DNA of 64,000 nucleotides from an uncultured Bacteroidaceae bacterium (GTDB taxonomy: Bacteria; Bacteroidota; Bacteroidia; Bacteroidales; Bacteroidaceae), in NCBI GenBank assembly GCA_944321635.1, contig CALULY010000002.1, forward strand, positions 1 to 64,000, given 5' to 3'. The translations under genes were made by a program, and so were the position numbers. Positions 1 to 9,193 of the stretch are shown here, one piece after another; within the stretch, counting starts at the first letter, position 1, and every line of letters begins with the position of its first letter. The notes under the pieces were generated by a model, which saw only the letters and a list, made by a program, of their open reading frames with translations, had not been told where the DNA came from and searched no databases.

Positions 1-74
1 CTCTTCAGGTTGGACTTGAACCAACGACCCTCTGATTAACAGTCAGATGCTCTAACCGACTGAGCTACTGAAGA
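1..74 (-). tRNA. tRNA-Asn (GTT anticodon)
   Basis: Read on the minus strand, a complete cloverleaf is visible: acceptor arm TCTTCAG pairing with CTGAAGA, a D-loop with AGCTCAGTCGGTTAGAGC, anticodon loop CTGTTAA giving anticodon GTT, and a T-arm with GGTTCAAGTCC. Position 1 is the discriminator base, so any encoded CCA lies outside the window. It is transcribed away from the downstream kinase gene. Confidence 0.95.
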
Positions 75-132
75 ATTAAACTATTCGCCTAAAAAGCGAT
101 GCAAAAGTAAGGTGAAATATTGGATTATGCAA

Positions 133-140
133 TATCTTTG
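133..140 (+). promoter_or_regulatory. Bacteroidetes minus-7 promoter box (TATCTTTG)
   Basis: TATCTTTG matches the TAnnTTTG consensus used by the Bacteroidetes primary sigma factor. It ends 15 nt before the start codon of the kinase gene, implying a very short leader. A matching minus-33 box is not clear. Confidence 0.6.
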
Positions 141-155
141 CAAGAAAAAGATTGA

Positions 156-1142
156 ATGGACAAAATCATAGGAATAGGCAACGCCCTTGTCGACGTGCTG
201 GCACGCGTCAATGACGACTCAATAATCAACGAATTGCAACTGACCAAGGGCGGCATAGAACTCATCGACAAGGACAGATACATATATATAAGTGGTATGG
301 TGGAAGCCATGGACACCCACATGGCATCAGGAGGCTCAGCCGGCAACACCATAAGAGCCCTGGGCATCCTCGGTTGCAACGTGGGATTCATAGGCAAGAT
401 TGGTGAAGACACTCCGGGCACTTTCTACAAAGCATCTTGCGAAAGGGACGGGGTCTCAGCATCACTCATCACAAGTCCACTGCCGACAGGGGTCGCCACG
501 ACGTTCATCACGCCAGATGGCGAAAGGACTTTTGCCGACTACCTCGGCGCGGCAGCAACGTTGGAGGCGGACGACTTGACGGCGGAGATGTTCAAAGGCT
601 ACTCTTACCTTTATATTGAGGGCTACTTGGTCCAAAACCACGAGATGATTTTAAAGGCAGCAGAGATGGCAAAGCAAGAAGGTCTCCAGATCTGTCTTGA
701 CATGGCAAGCTACAACATAGTTGAAGCAGAACGCGACTTCTTCAAACTGCTCCTCACAAAATATGTAGACATAGTGTTCTCCAATGAGGAAGAAGCCAGG
801 TCTTTCACCGGCGGAAAACCAGAGGACGCCCTGCATGACATCTCGAAACTTTGCAGCGTGGCGATAGTCAAGATGGGCAAAAACGGCTCCTACATCAAAA
901 AAGGTACAGAAACAATCAGGGTGGAAGCCATCCAAGTGGACACTGTCATTGACACCACCGGCGCAGGAGATTACTTCGCAGCAGGTTTCCTCTATGGATT
1001 GACAAGCGGGTACTCATTTGCCAAATGCGCACAAATAGGCTCACTCCTCGCAAGCAAAGTCATACAAGTCGTAGGCACCGAACTACAACCTGCCGTATGG
1101 AAAGAGATCAAATCAACCATCAACGACATCGTGTCTGAATGA
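156..1142 (+). CDS. PfkB-family carbohydrate kinase, adenosine kinase-like
   Basis: The 328-residue protein has the two PfkB signatures: an N-terminal glycine-rich segment ASGGSAGNTIRALG near residues 57-70 and the C-terminal DTTGAGDYFAAGF near 266-278, with the catalytic base expected at D272 and the GAGD anion hole. Length and the early NALVD motif fit the adenosine kinase/ribokinase branch that phosphorylates a nucleoside or sugar with ATP in the cytosol. The exact substrate (adenosine versus another sugar) is an inference from overall similarity. The stop overlaps the start of the next gene in an ATGA, so the two are probably translationally coupled. Confidence 0.88.
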   Translation: MDKIIGIGNALVDVLARVNDDSIINELQLTKGGIELIDKDRYIYISGMVEAMDTHMASGGSAGNTIRALGILGCNVGFIGKIGEDTPGTFYKASCERDGVSASLITSPLPTGVATTFITPDGERTFADYLGAAATLEADDLTAEMFKGYSYLYIEGYLVQNHEMILKAAEMAKQEGLQICLDMASYNIVEAERDFFKLLLTKYVDIVFSNEEEARSFTGGKPEDALHDISKLCSVAIVKMGKNGSYIKKGTETIRVEAIQVDTVIDTTGAGDYFAAGFLYGLTSGYSFAKCAQIGSLLASKVIQVVGTELQPAVWKEIKSTINDIVSE

Positions 1143-2890
1143 CACAAGAGCGACACACGCCCACGACACCCGAAACACAAGATCAAGACATGGACAAAAA
1201 CAAAAGAACCAGGAACATCGCCGGGACATTGGCCGCGATATGCCTGATGGCAGCCGCCCTGTTCAGTTTCCAGACCAATGACATAAACTTCCTCAAGGGG
1301 AAAAACATGGAGATTTTCCAAAGCGTCTACAACGAGCTTGACCAGCTTTATGTGGACACAATCAATCCCGACAAATCAATTACCAACGCGATAGACGGGA
1401 TGCTTTCGCAACTTGACCCCTACACAATCTACTACACCGAAGAGGACAACGAGGAACTGGAAATGATGACCAAGGGCACGTATGGCGGCATCGGCTCACT
1501 CATAGTCAAACACGGTGACTATGTAGCTATTGCCGAACCATACGTAGGGCAGCCAGCCTTCGAAGCCGGCCTCAAAGCCGGAGACCTCATACTCCAAATC
1601 GATGGTGAGGAAATGAAAGGCAAAACCAATGCCTATGTCAGCGAAAAACTGCGCGGCGAGGCAGGCAGCGCCTTCAACATCAAAGTGCAACGACCGGGAC
1701 AAAGCTCCCCACTTGAATTCGACATCACACGCCGCGAAGTGCAACTCCCCGTCGTGCCCTACCATGGCATAATCAAGGACAGCATAGGGTACATCCAAAT
1801 ATCCAGTTTCAGCGGCAACCCCTACCCACAAGTGAGGGAGGCGTTCATCAAACTCAAGGAACAAGGGGCAAAATCACTCATCATAGACTTGCGCAGCAAC
1901 GGGGGCGGGCTGCTCGACCAAGCGGTCAAAATCGCCAATCTCTTCATCCCCAAAGGCAAAGAGATAGTCTCGATGCGCGGCAAGACCAAGTACAGCAGCC
2001 AGACCTACAAGACGACAGAAGAGCCACTCGACACCATAATCCCCATTGCGGTGATGGTAAACAGCCAGTCGGCCTCAGCTTCCGAGATACTTGCCGGCGC
2101 GATACAAGACCTTGACAGGGGAATAATCGTCGGCTACCGCACTTTTGGCAAGGGACTGGTCCAAAACATACGGCCACTGCCATACAACTCTACGCTGAAA
2201 TTGACCATAGCCAAATACTACACCCCAAGCGGGCGATGCATCCAGGCACTCGACTATTCGCACCGCAACGACGATGGCAGCGTGTCAAGAGTCCCAGACA
2301 GTCTGACCAATGTGTTCCACACGGCAGCCGGAAGGATTGTCCGCGACGGAGGCGGCATCAAACCTGATGTCGAATTGACTCCGGAAAAGTTTTCAAACAA
2401 CATACTCTTCTACCTCATAACTGACAACCTTATCTTTGACTTCGCCACAGACTATTGCCTCAAGCATGAGACCATAGCGCAGCCGGAAGAATTCTCGATA
2501 ACGGATGCCGACTATGAAGCGTTCAAGAAGAAAGTTACGGATGCCGATTTCAAATACGACAGGCAGAGCGAAAAAGCATTGCAGGCACTCAAGGAAATAG
2601 CTGAATTTGAAGGCTACACCGAGAGCGCGAAAGCCGAATTTGAATCCTTGGAGAAAAAACTGTCTCACGACCTCAACCATGACCTTGAACATTTCAAAAA
2701 GGACATCGTTAATTACATAAACATCGAGATAACCAAACGCTACTACCATCAGGTCGGAGGCGAGATACAACAGCTCAAAAACGACAAAGAACTGGATAAG
2801 ACCGTCGAGACACTCAACGACCGCGCCGCCTACGCCAAACTGCTCACCCCGCAAAACGACGAGGAGACAGGCGGAGAAACGGACGAATGA
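1139..2890 (+). CDS. S41-family C-terminal processing peptidase (CtpA-like)
   Basis: The 583-residue protein has one membrane segment near 28-45, a PDZ domain about 110-185 and the S41 protease core about 205-375. The nucleophile region reads NSQSASASEI (about 308-316) and the general-base lysine is in TFGKGLVQ (about K338), as in tail-specific proteases that cut periplasmic proteins at their C-termini. A long C-terminal helical region follows (about 430-583). The first ATG overlaps the kinase stop by 4 nt; a second ATG at 1190 (MDKNKRT) would give a shorter N-terminus with the same membrane anchor, and either is possible. A strong terminator follows, closing a two-gene operon. Confidence 0.92.
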   Translation: MTQERHTPTTPETQDQDMDKNKRTRNIAGTLAAICLMAAALFSFQTNDINFLKGKNMEIFQSVYNELDQLYVDTINPDKSITNAIDGMLSQLDPYTIYYTEEDNEELEMMTKGTYGGIGSLIVKHGDYVAIAEPYVGQPAFEAGLKAGDLILQIDGEEMKGKTNAYVSEKLRGEAGSAFNIKVQRPGQSSPLEFDITRREVQLPVVPYHGIIKDSIGYIQISSFSGNPYPQVREAFIKLKEQGAKSLIIDLRSNGGGLLDQAVKIANLFIPKGKEIVSMRGKTKYSSQTYKTTEEPLDTIIPIAVMVNSQSASASEILAGAIQDLDRGIIVGYRTFGKGLVQNIRPLPYNSTLKLTIAKYYTPSGRCIQALDYSHRNDDGSVSRVPDSLTNVFHTAAGRIVRDGGGIKPDVELTPEKFSNNILFYLITDNLIFDFATDYCLKHETIAQPEEFSITDADYEAFKKKVTDADFKYDRQSEKALQALKEIAEFEGYTESAKAEFESLEKKLSHDLNHDLEHFKKDIVNYINIEITKRYYHQVGGEIQQLKNDKELDKTVETLNDRAAYAKLLTPQNDEETGGETDE

Positions 2891-2918
2891 GGTCAAAGGT
2901 CACAAGACACCGCCACGA

Positions 2919-2957
2919 CGGATGACCGGTGCAGCAAGACCGGTCATCCGTTTTTAT
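2919..2957 (+). terminator. Rho-independent terminator after the peptidase gene
   Basis: A perfect 12-bp inverted repeat, CGGATGACCGGT (2919-2930) and ACCGGTCATCCG (2939-2950), with an 8-nt loop is followed by TTTTTATT. Confidence 0.88.
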
Positions 2958-2975
2958 TAAAACACAGCTTCTGAG

Positions 2976-3902
2976 ATGGGCAACCTCTGGCGCAACTACT
3001 TCTACTACACCAAGCAAGACAAGCTCGGACTGCTTGCCATCGCTGCCATAATCATCATTTCGCTTGCAACCACCTTGTTGCTGCGCAGTTGCCCGCGCGA
3101 CAACGGGGCGGGACGGCACGACCCGACGCTCGCACGCTACCAGCAATTCCGCGAAGAACTCAGACGCAACGACAGCATCATGCGTTCACGTCGCTTCAAA
3201 CCACGCTGGCAACCACGCGCGAGGCAGGACTGGCACAAGGCCATTGCACCGCCATCGCCTTTTGACCCCAACGCCGATGACTCGGCAATGTTAGTCAACT
3301 CGGGATTCACGCCCTACGTAGCGCGCAACATAGTCAGGTACAGGGCGCACGGCGGACAGTTCCGCAAAGCGGAAGACCTGGCCAAAATCTACGGCATGGA
3401 CAGTGCAATGTTTGCAAAATTGCGCCCTTACGCCATCATAGATTTACCTGAACGCATCGACACGACGCAAGAATTCGTGCCGATGTACAAGCCAGTCGAG
3501 AAATACCCAGAGGGAACTGTCATAGACATAAACGAAGCTGACACCACTGCACTCATGAAAATCCCTGGCATAGGCAGAGGCTACTCGCGGATGATAACGG
3601 CCTACCGCGCCCGCCTCGGCGGATTCGTCTCAGCTTCCCAGGTGAACGAGGTGGAAAATCTCCCGAAGGGTTTCGACAAATGGTTTTCCGTAGCACCTGG
3701 ATTCGTGCCACGCAAAATCAACATCAACCGTGCAAGCATCGAGAAGCTCAGGGCACACCCCTACCTCAACTTCTACAAAGCCCGGGCAATCATCGAATAC
3801 AGGAAAAAATACGGAGACCTGCGCTCGCTCAAACAACTGGAGATGCTTGAGGAATTTGACGATGGCACGCTCGACAGGATAGCACCCTACATCGAGTTCT
3901 GA
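2976..3902 (+). CDS. Membrane-anchored helix-hairpin-helix (ComEA-like) protein
   Basis: A hydrophobic segment at about 16-37 (LGLLAIAAIIIISLATTLLL) anchors the protein; the remainder is basic and carries three helix-hairpin-helix units: VNSGFTPYVARNIVRYRAHG (about 109-128), the canonical MKIPGIGRGYSRMITAYR (about 196-213) and a third beginning ININRASIEKLRAHPYL (about 245-261). Such HhH repeats bind DNA backbone non-specifically; in Bacteroidetes this gene is usually annotated only as a helix-hairpin-helix protein, and a role in DNA uptake like ComEA is an inference. It stands alone, between a terminator and the convergent fabF operon. Confidence 0.85.
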   Translation: MGNLWRNYFYYTKQDKLGLLAIAAIIIISLATTLLLRSCPRDNGAGRHDPTLARYQQFREELRRNDSIMRSRRFKPRWQPRARQDWHKAIAPPSPFDPNADDSAMLVNSGFTPYVARNIVRYRAHGGQFRKAEDLAKIYGMDSAMFAKLRPYAIIDLPERIDTTQEFVPMYKPVEKYPEGTVIDINEADTTALMKIPGIGRGYSRMITAYRARLGGFVSASQVNEVENLPKGFDKWFSVAPGFVPRKININRASIEKLRAHPYLNFYKARAIIEYRKKYGDLRSLKQLEMLEEFDDGTLDRIAPYIEF

Positions 3903-3979
3903 CAACCTGGACTTTTAAAAGACCGGGGTATGCCTACGGCTCTCTACACGCTGCCGAGTTACATCCTGGCATAAAACAG

Positions 3980-4012
3980 CGTGTCCTGCATTCACAAAGA
4001 ACACAGGACACG
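3980..4012 (-). terminator. Probable terminator of the acpP-fabF operon
   Basis: A 9-bp perfect stem CGTGTCCTG/CAGGACACG with a 15-nt loop lies between the convergent HhH gene and fabF. Read on the minus strand it is followed by CTGTTTTATG, a short T-rich tail, so it fits best as the fabF terminator. Confidence 0.55.
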
Positions 4013-4045
4013 GCAAATGTTATGTTTCTTCCGAAGGAAGTCCTC

Positions 4046-5308
4046 TTACTCGGCGTATTTCTTGAAAATCACACAGGCGTTGTGACCTCCGAAACCGAAA
4101 GTGTTTGAGAGGGCAGCGTTCACAGTCCTCTTTTGCGCCTTGTTGAAAGTGAAATTCAATTTGTAGTCGATTGCTTCATCCTCATCGCCATCCTCGTGGT
4201 TTATGGTCGGCGGAACGATGTCATTCTGCACAGCCAGCACAGCCGCCATAGCTTCCACCGCACCCGCAGCACCCAGCAAGTGCCCGGTCATGGACTTGGT
4301 GGAACTGATGTTCAACTTGTAGGCGTGTTCACCAAACAACGTTTTGATAGCTTTGACCTCCGACACGTCTCCCACTGGAGTTGATGTCCCGTGCACATTG
4401 ATGTAATCGATGTCTTCGGGCTTCATGCCGGCATCTTCCAACGCATTGCGCATGACCAGCACTGCACCAAGTCCTTCAGGATGCGAAGCCGTCATGTGAT
4501 AGGCATCGGCCGACAAGCCTGCACCAACCAACTCAGCATAGATTTTCGCACCGCGAGCCTTGGCGTGCTCAAGTTCCTCAAGCACGAGGCAACCTGCGCC
4601 CTCACCGATCACAAAGCCGTCGCGGCTTGCGCTGAACGGTCTTGAAGCGGTCTCCGGGCTGTCGTTGCGCGTTGACAAAGCGTGCATGGCTGTAAATCCT
4701 CCCACGCCTGACTCAGAGACTGCCGCCTCTGCGCCGCCGGCAAGGATCACATTGGCCTTGCCCAAACGGATGTAGTTGAACGCATCCGAGATGGCGTTGG
4801 ACGAAGATGCGCACGCCGATGTCGTTGTGAAGTTTGGTCCGCGGAAGCCGTACATAATGGAAATCTGTCCGGCTGCGATGTCCGCGATCATTTTGGGGAT
4901 AAAGAATGGACTGAATCGAGGACCATTTTCTATGTTGCAATAGTAGTTCCCGACCTCTTGCTCGAATGTGTGTATGCCTCCGATGCCGACACCATAGATG
5001 ACACCTATCTTGTCGAGATCTTCAGCCTCCACATTCAGGCCAGAGTCTTCTACCGCTTGCTTTGCCGCAACAACGGCATATTGCGCATAGAGATCCATCT
5101 TTCTCGCATCTTTGCGGTCGATGAAATCCGTGGCATTGAAGTTCTTGACTTCGCAGGCAAATTGTGACTTGAACAAAGAAGCGTCGAAATGGGTAATCGG
5201 TCCCGCCCCACTCTTGCCTGCCACGAGGTTGTTCCAAGTTTCCTCAACCGTGTTGCCGACAGGTGTCAGTGCGCCGAGGCCAGTCACTACGACTCTTTTC
5301 AATTCCAT
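4046..5308 (-). CDS. fabF: Beta-ketoacyl-ACP synthase II
   Basis: The 420-residue protein is full length for FabF/KASII, which elongates acyl-ACP with malonyl-ACP in type II fatty acid synthesis. The catalytic triad is present: nucleophile C166 in TTSACASSS, H306 in NVHGTSTPVGD and H343 in SMTGHLLGAAG. The initial MELKRVVVTGLGALTPVGNT is typical of the family. It lies 18 nt downstream of acpP in the same direction, the usual Bacteroidales acpP-fabF pair, and shares the acpP promoter. Confidence 0.97.
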   Translation of the reverse strand: MELKRVVVTGLGALTPVGNTVEETWNNLVAGKSGAGPITHFDASLFKSQFACEVKNFNATDFIDRKDARKMDLYAQYAVVAAKQAVEDSGLNVEAEDLDKIGVIYGVGIGGIHTFEQEVGNYYCNIENGPRFSPFFIPKMIADIAAGQISIMYGFRGPNFTTTSACASSSNAISDAFNYIRLGKANVILAGGAEAAVSESGVGGFTAMHALSTRNDSPETASRPFSASRDGFVIGEGAGCLVLEELEHAKARGAKIYAELVGAGLSADAYHMTASHPEGLGAVLVMRNALEDAGMKPEDIDYINVHGTSTPVGDVSEVKAIKTLFGEHAYKLNISSTKSMTGHLLGAAGAVEAMAAVLAVQNDIVPPTINHEDGDEDEAIDYKLNFTFNKAQKRTVNAALSNTFGFGGHNACVIFKKYAE

Positions 5309-5326
5309 TTGGTATGAAATAAGCGA

Positions 5327-5563
5327 TTACTTCATGTTGTTTTCGATGTACGAAACTGCATCACCTACAGTTTTGATGCCCTCTGCCTGATCGTCAGGAA
5401 TAGAAATGCCGAATGCCTTCTCAAATTCCATGATCAATTCAACAGTGTCGAGTGAGTCAGCTCCGAGATCATTGATGAAGTTTGCTTCTGGAGTTACTGC
5501 AGATTCTTCTACGCCGAGTTTCTCAACGATGATAGCTTTTACTTTTGATTCGATTTCTGACAT
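5327..5563 (-). CDS. acpP: Acyl carrier protein
   Basis: Starting at the ATG at 5563 the product is 78 residues ([18 protein letters not shown]...), the normal ACP size, with the phosphopantetheine attachment serine in [10 protein letters not shown] and an acidic helix II. The open frame extends 26 codons further upstream, but that part covers the promoter and does not look like ACP, so the internal ATG was chosen. It carries growing acyl chains to the FabF encoded directly downstream. Confidence 0.97.
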   Translation of the reverse strand: MSEIESKVKAIIVEKLGVEESAVTPEANFINDLGADSLDTVELIMEFEKAFGISIPDDQAEGIKTVGDAVSYIENNMK

Positions 5564-5610
5564 AATCTTTGATTTTAAGTGAATACTTGATTTAATTCTT
5601 AAATTTGATG

Positions 5611-5642
5611 CAAAGGAAGAAATATTTATTGTTCCGACCAAA
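5611..5642 (-). promoter_or_regulatory. acpP promoter (TTTG - 20 bp - TTCCTTTG)
   Basis: On the minus strand TTTG (5642-5639) is separated by 20 bp from TTCCTTTG (5618-5611), which differs from TAnnTTTG at one position. Spacing matches the Bacteroidetes minus-33/minus-7 arrangement and leaves a leader of roughly 40 nt before acpP. Confidence 0.6.
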
Positions 5643-5756
5643 TATTTAAGGTACTAAAATGCCTCGAATTGCACATTTCAACCAAAGGTGTGCACAAAAG
5701 CATCCCTTGAAAGCAGTCAGAACGATGGATGACTAACACAATAAAACGTACAAAGA

Positions 5757-6938
5757 ATGAGAGCAGGAAGCATCTTACACAAGGTTTTGCCAACCTTGAT
5801 GCTCGCCATGGCCGCACTCTGCTGCGCCACCACGGCGACAGGAGGCATAACACCAGGCGCGGAAAGGACTGAAGCCTACGTTGACAAGCTCAATGGCAAG
5901 CGCATAGCCGTCCTCGCCAATCAGACATCAATGGTCTGCGGGACACACCTCGTTGACACACTGCACGCCATCGGAGTAGACATCACGGCAATCTTCGCCG
6001 CCGAACACGGCTTCCGTGGCGACAAAGGGGCGGGCGAAAAAATCCAAGGAGGCGTTGACCCGCGCACCGGCATAAGGATCGTCTCCCTCTATGGAGGGTC
6101 AAACTCGTCGCTCGATGCGGCGATGCGCGGGTGCGACTTGGTGGTGGTTGACATACAGGACGTGGGAACACGCTTCTATACCTATTATATAACTATGCTG
6201 CGGCTGATGAACCGTTGCGCGGCACTCGGCAAAGAGATGATGGTGCTCGACCGTCCCAACCCGACGGGGCACTATGTTGACGGGCCAATCCTGGACATGA
6301 AACATAAATCGGGAGTTGGCGCGCTGCCGATACCCGTTGTGCACGGCATGACACTCGGCGAACTGGCCCGCATGGTCAACGGCGAGGGCTGGCTGGACGG
6401 CGGGCGCAAGTGCAGGCTCACGGTCATCACCTGCACGGGCTACGACCACCGCACGCACTACACCCTGCCTGTCGCGCCGTCGCCCAACTTGCCAGACATG
6501 ACAGCCATCTACCTTTACCCGTCGTTGTGCTACTTCGAGGGCACGCCAGTGAGCATAGGACGCGGCACGGACAAACCTTTCAAGGTCTACGGCCATCCAC
6601 GGATGCACGGGGACTATGACTTCACGCCGCAATCCACTCCCGCCGCACCGGCTCCTCCGTGCCTCGGACAGACCTGCCACGGTTATGACCTGTCGGGACT
6701 CGGCATGGACGAGCTGCGGGACAAGAGGATAGACTTGACATATCTCATCACTGCCTACCGGGAGTCTGGACTTGGAGAGAAGTTTTTCACTCCGTTTTTT
6801 GAGAAATTGATAGGTGTCGATTACGTCAGGCAGATGATTGTCGATGGGAAATCCGCCGACGAAATCCACAAGATGTGGGAGGCGGATGTCGAGAGGTTCA
6901 AAGCCATGCGCCGCCCATACCTGCTTTATGCGGAATGA
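5757..6938 (+). CDS. namZ: DUF1343 / NamZ-type exo-beta-N-acetylmuramidase, exported
   Basis: The 393-residue protein starts with a basic stretch and a hydrophobic signal peptide (about 9-28). The rest matches the DUF1343 family, now represented by NamZ, which releases terminal N-acetylmuramic acid from peptidoglycan fragments. Visible family features include IAVLANQTS, FAAEHGFRGDKGAG, DIQDVGTRFYTYYITM, VLDRPNPTG and YPSLCYFEGTPVSIGRGT. It stands alone and converges with ppk1. A role in recycling its own or other bacteria's cell wall is inferred from the family. Confidence 0.88.
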   Translation: MRAGSILHKVLPTLMLAMAALCCATTATGGITPGAERTEAYVDKLNGKRIAVLANQTSMVCGTHLVDTLHAIGVDITAIFAAEHGFRGDKGAGEKIQGGVDPRTGIRIVSLYGGSNSSLDAAMRGCDLVVVDIQDVGTRFYTYYITMLRLMNRCAALGKEMMVLDRPNPTGHYVDGPILDMKHKSGVGALPIPVVHGMTLGELARMVNGEGWLDGGRKCRLTVITCTGYDHRTHYTLPVAPSPNLPDMTAIYLYPSLCYFEGTPVSIGRGTDKPFKVYGHPRMHGDYDFTPQSTPAAPAPPCLGQTCHGYDLSGLGMDELRDKRIDLTYLITAYRESGLGEKFFTPFFEKLIGVDYVRQMIVDGKSADEIHKMWEADVERFKAMRRPYLLYAE

Positions 6939-6982
6939 CCCGTTGCCACCTCGAAAGACAAGATATGCCTTAACCGAAAAGG

Positions 6983-7009
6983 TCTTTTGTTAGTCGCACT
7001 AACAAAAGA
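6983..7009. repeat. Perfect dyad TCTTTTGTTAGT-CGC-ACTAACAAAAGA
   Basis: A 12-bp perfect inverted repeat with a 3-nt loop lies in the convergent namZ-ppk1 gap. The central TTTGTTAGT-NNN-ACTAACAAA is repeated at 43778-43800 in an unrelated, divergent gap, so it is a recurrent motif and not only a terminator. Confidence 0.8.
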
Positions 7010-7045
7010 TGTCTTTGCAAAATGACATGATTGGTGCAAAAGCGT

Positions 7046-7078
7046 ACGTGGCACGCTGTCATTGACAGCGTGCCACGT
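7046..7078. terminator. 15-bp perfect hairpin in the namZ-ppk1 gap
   Basis: ACGTGGCACGCTGTC (7046-7060) pairs perfectly with GACAGCGTGCCACGT (7064-7078) across a 3-nt ATT loop. There is no immediate T-run on either side. It probably works with the next hairpin as a bidirectional transcription barrier between convergent genes. Confidence 0.55.
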
Positions 7079-7088
7079 ATGGTTTGAT

Positions 7089-7119
7089 GACACGGCGTGC
7101 CGTGTCTTTCCCCTCTTTT
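7089..7119 (+). terminator. Hairpin GACACGGC/GCCGTGTC with T-rich tail
   Basis: An 8-bp stem (7089-7096 with 7099-7106) and a 2-nt nominal loop is followed by TTTCCCCTCTTTT, so it can serve as terminator of the plus-strand namZ gene. It ends close to the ppk1 stop codon. Confidence 0.6.
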
Positions 7120-7126
7120 GCAAATG

Positions 7127-9193
7127 CTATTCGGACACTTCGTTTTCGTTCTCGGCAAGGTAGTCCTCGTAGAGTGCCTCCTGCGAGCGGAACGGTTTGC
7201 CCTCATGCGGTTTGAATCTATTTGCTCCCGTGCCATCGACTATGCGCCCCTGCGACGTGTCGTTCAAGCCATAATCGACGATGCGGCGCAATTCGTTTTT
7301 CAACGCCGGGTCGCATACCGGAGCCACGACCTCCACGCGGTTGTCAAGGTTGCGCGGCATCCAGTCGGCCGAACCGATGAACATCTTCTCCTCGCCGCCT
7401 GCCGCGAAGATGTAGATGCGTGAATGCTCCAGGTAGCGGTCTATGATGCCGCTGATGCGGATGTTGCTGCTCACACCGGGAATGCCGGGCATAAGCGAGC
7501 AATTGCCACGGACGAGCAGGTCGATGTCCACCCCGGCAGCCGAGGCTTCATAGAGTTTGTTGATGATGACGGGGTCGGTCACGTGGTTTATCTTCACTTT
7601 GATGTAGGCTGGCTTGCCTGCCTTCTTGTTCCTGATCTCATTGTTTATCAGCGTGACAAACTTGGATTTCATCTCATTGGGCGAGACAAGCAGTTCCTTG
7701 AACTTGACCTGGGCGTAGGGGTACTCGATGAATCGGAAAACAGCATCGACATCCCTGACGATGCCACGCCGTGCCGTCATCAAAAGGAAGTCTGTGTAGA
7801 CCCGCGCGTTGCCCTCGTGGAAGTTGCCAGTCCCGACACAAGCGATGTCCGGGCCGTTGCGCATCTCGATATGCACCACTTTTGAATGCACCTTGAGTCC
7901 CTCGACGCCGAAGATCACTTTTATGCCAGCGTCCTGCATCTTCTTTGACCAGTTGATGTTAGACGCCTCGTCAAAGCGGGCAAGCAGTTCGATGACGACG
8001 GTCACTTTCTTCCCGTTGCGCGCGGCACCCATCAAGGCACGCACTACCTTTGAATCCTTGGCAAGGCGGTAGAGTGAGATCTTGATGCCACGGACGTTCT
8101 TGCTGACCGCCGCCTCCTGGAGCACCCGCACGAATGTGTCAAAGTTGTGGTAGGGGACATGGATGAAGCGATCTCCATGTTGTATCCTTTCCAGCAGGCT
8201 CTCTGGACCATCCAGGCTGCGGCGTGTGATGGGAGGCCATGCGGGGTACTTCAAATCCGTCCTGCCACAGTCGGGCAGGTGCATGAAGTCCTTGTGGTTC
8301 TGGTAGCGTCCACTCTCCAAAACGGTGTCGAGCTTGTCCAAATCGAGTTTGGCCAACACACGTTTCAGCAAATCCTTAGGCATCGCGGCATCGTAAATGA
8401 CGCGCAAAGGCTCACCCCTCTTGCGGCTTTTCACGCCCTTGGATATTTTCTGGAGAGTGCCGGTACGGAGGTCATTGTCGATTTCCATCTCGGCATCTCG
8501 CGTGAATTTGAAGGTATAGCCCTCGAAGTCCGCATAACCCAGCCCCGCGAACACGAGCGGCAGGCAGCAACGCACCACGTCATCGAGGTACATGAGGCAC
8601 TGTCTGCCCCCGTCGTCGGGAACTTGCAGGAAACGTCCGCAAATGCTCACTGGCAATTCAAAGAACGCATACTCATGTTTGGACGCGCTCCCTGCCTTGG
8701 ACATCCTGATGGCCATGTATATGTCCTCGTCCGTCTCCCTGTCCAGCACCTTGACCGACGAGAAAAGCACTGGGGAGATGAACCCGTTGAGATGGGACTT
8801 GTAGTAGGCATGGATGAACTCCATCTGCTGAGCGGTCACATCATCGCTGCTGATGATGTGTATGTTCTCATCCGCCAACTCCTTAGTCACTTGCTGGACG
8901 GCACGTTCAAAATCCTTGGCGTACTCGGAGTTGAGCTTGACGAGATGCTTCAACAACTTTTTGGCACGCATCGATTCGCGCTGGGCAGCCTTGCCTGTGC
9001 ACTCCGCTATGCGGTTTTGAGTGGCGACACGCACCCTGAAAAACTCGTCGAGGTTGTTTGAATATATGCCAAGGAAGCTGACCCGCTCCAGCAAAGGCAC
9101 ATCTTCACGCATCGCTTCCTGCAATATCCTGCGGTTGAAGTACATCCAACTGATGTCCCGCTCGATGTAGTAATCGTTGTTTCTTGAAGCCAT
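7127..9193 (-). CDS. ppk1: Polyphosphate kinase 1
   Basis: The 688-residue length and domain order are those of PPK1, which polymerises the gamma phosphate of ATP into polyphosphate. The N-terminal part has RDISWMYFNRRILQEA; the helical domain has SNNLDEFFRVRV; the catalytic half has the conserved GIKISLYRLAKDSK, the autophosphorylated histidine in GLKVHSKVV (about H436), GTGNFHEGNA, and the second HxK-like region near SRIYIFAAGGEEKMFIGSADWM. No partner exopolyphosphatase gene is adjacent. The gene converges with namZ and is followed by the hairpin cluster there. Confidence 0.96.
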   Translation of the reverse strand: MASRNNDYYIERDISWMYFNRRILQEAMREDVPLLERVSFLGIYSNNLDEFFRVRVATQNRIAECTGKAAQRESMRAKKLLKHLVKLNSEYAKDFERAVQQVTKELADENIHIISSDDVTAQQMEFIHAYYKSHLNGFISPVLFSSVKVLDRETDEDIYMAIRMSKAGSASKHEYAFFELPVSICGRFLQVPDDGGRQCLMYLDDVVRCCLPLVFAGLGYADFEGYTFKFTRDAEMEIDNDLRTGTLQKISKGVKSRKRGEPLRVIYDAAMPKDLLKRVLAKLDLDKLDTVLESGRYQNHKDFMHLPDCGRTDLKYPAWPPITRRSLDGPESLLERIQHGDRFIHVPYHNFDTFVRVLQEAAVSKNVRGIKISLYRLAKDSKVVRALMGAARNGKKVTVVIELLARFDEASNINWSKKMQDAGIKVIFGVEGLKVHSKVVHIEMRNGPDIACVGTGNFHEGNARVYTDFLLMTARRGIVRDVDAVFRFIEYPYAQVKFKELLVSPNEMKSKFVTLINNEIRNKKAGKPAYIKVKINHVTDPVIINKLYEASAAGVDIDLLVRGNCSLMPGIPGVSSNIRISGIIDRYLEHSRIYIFAAGGEEKMFIGSADWMPRNLDNRVEVVAPVCDPALKNELRRIVDYGLNDTSQGRIVDGTGANRFKPHEGKPFRSQEALYEDYLAENENEVSE

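Noticed and set aside
6099-6869. Open frame of 256 codons on the minus strand
   Set aside because: Antisense shadow of namZ, without motifs.
8147-9061. Open frame of 304 codons on the plus strand
   Set aside because: Antisense shadow of ppk1, without motifs.
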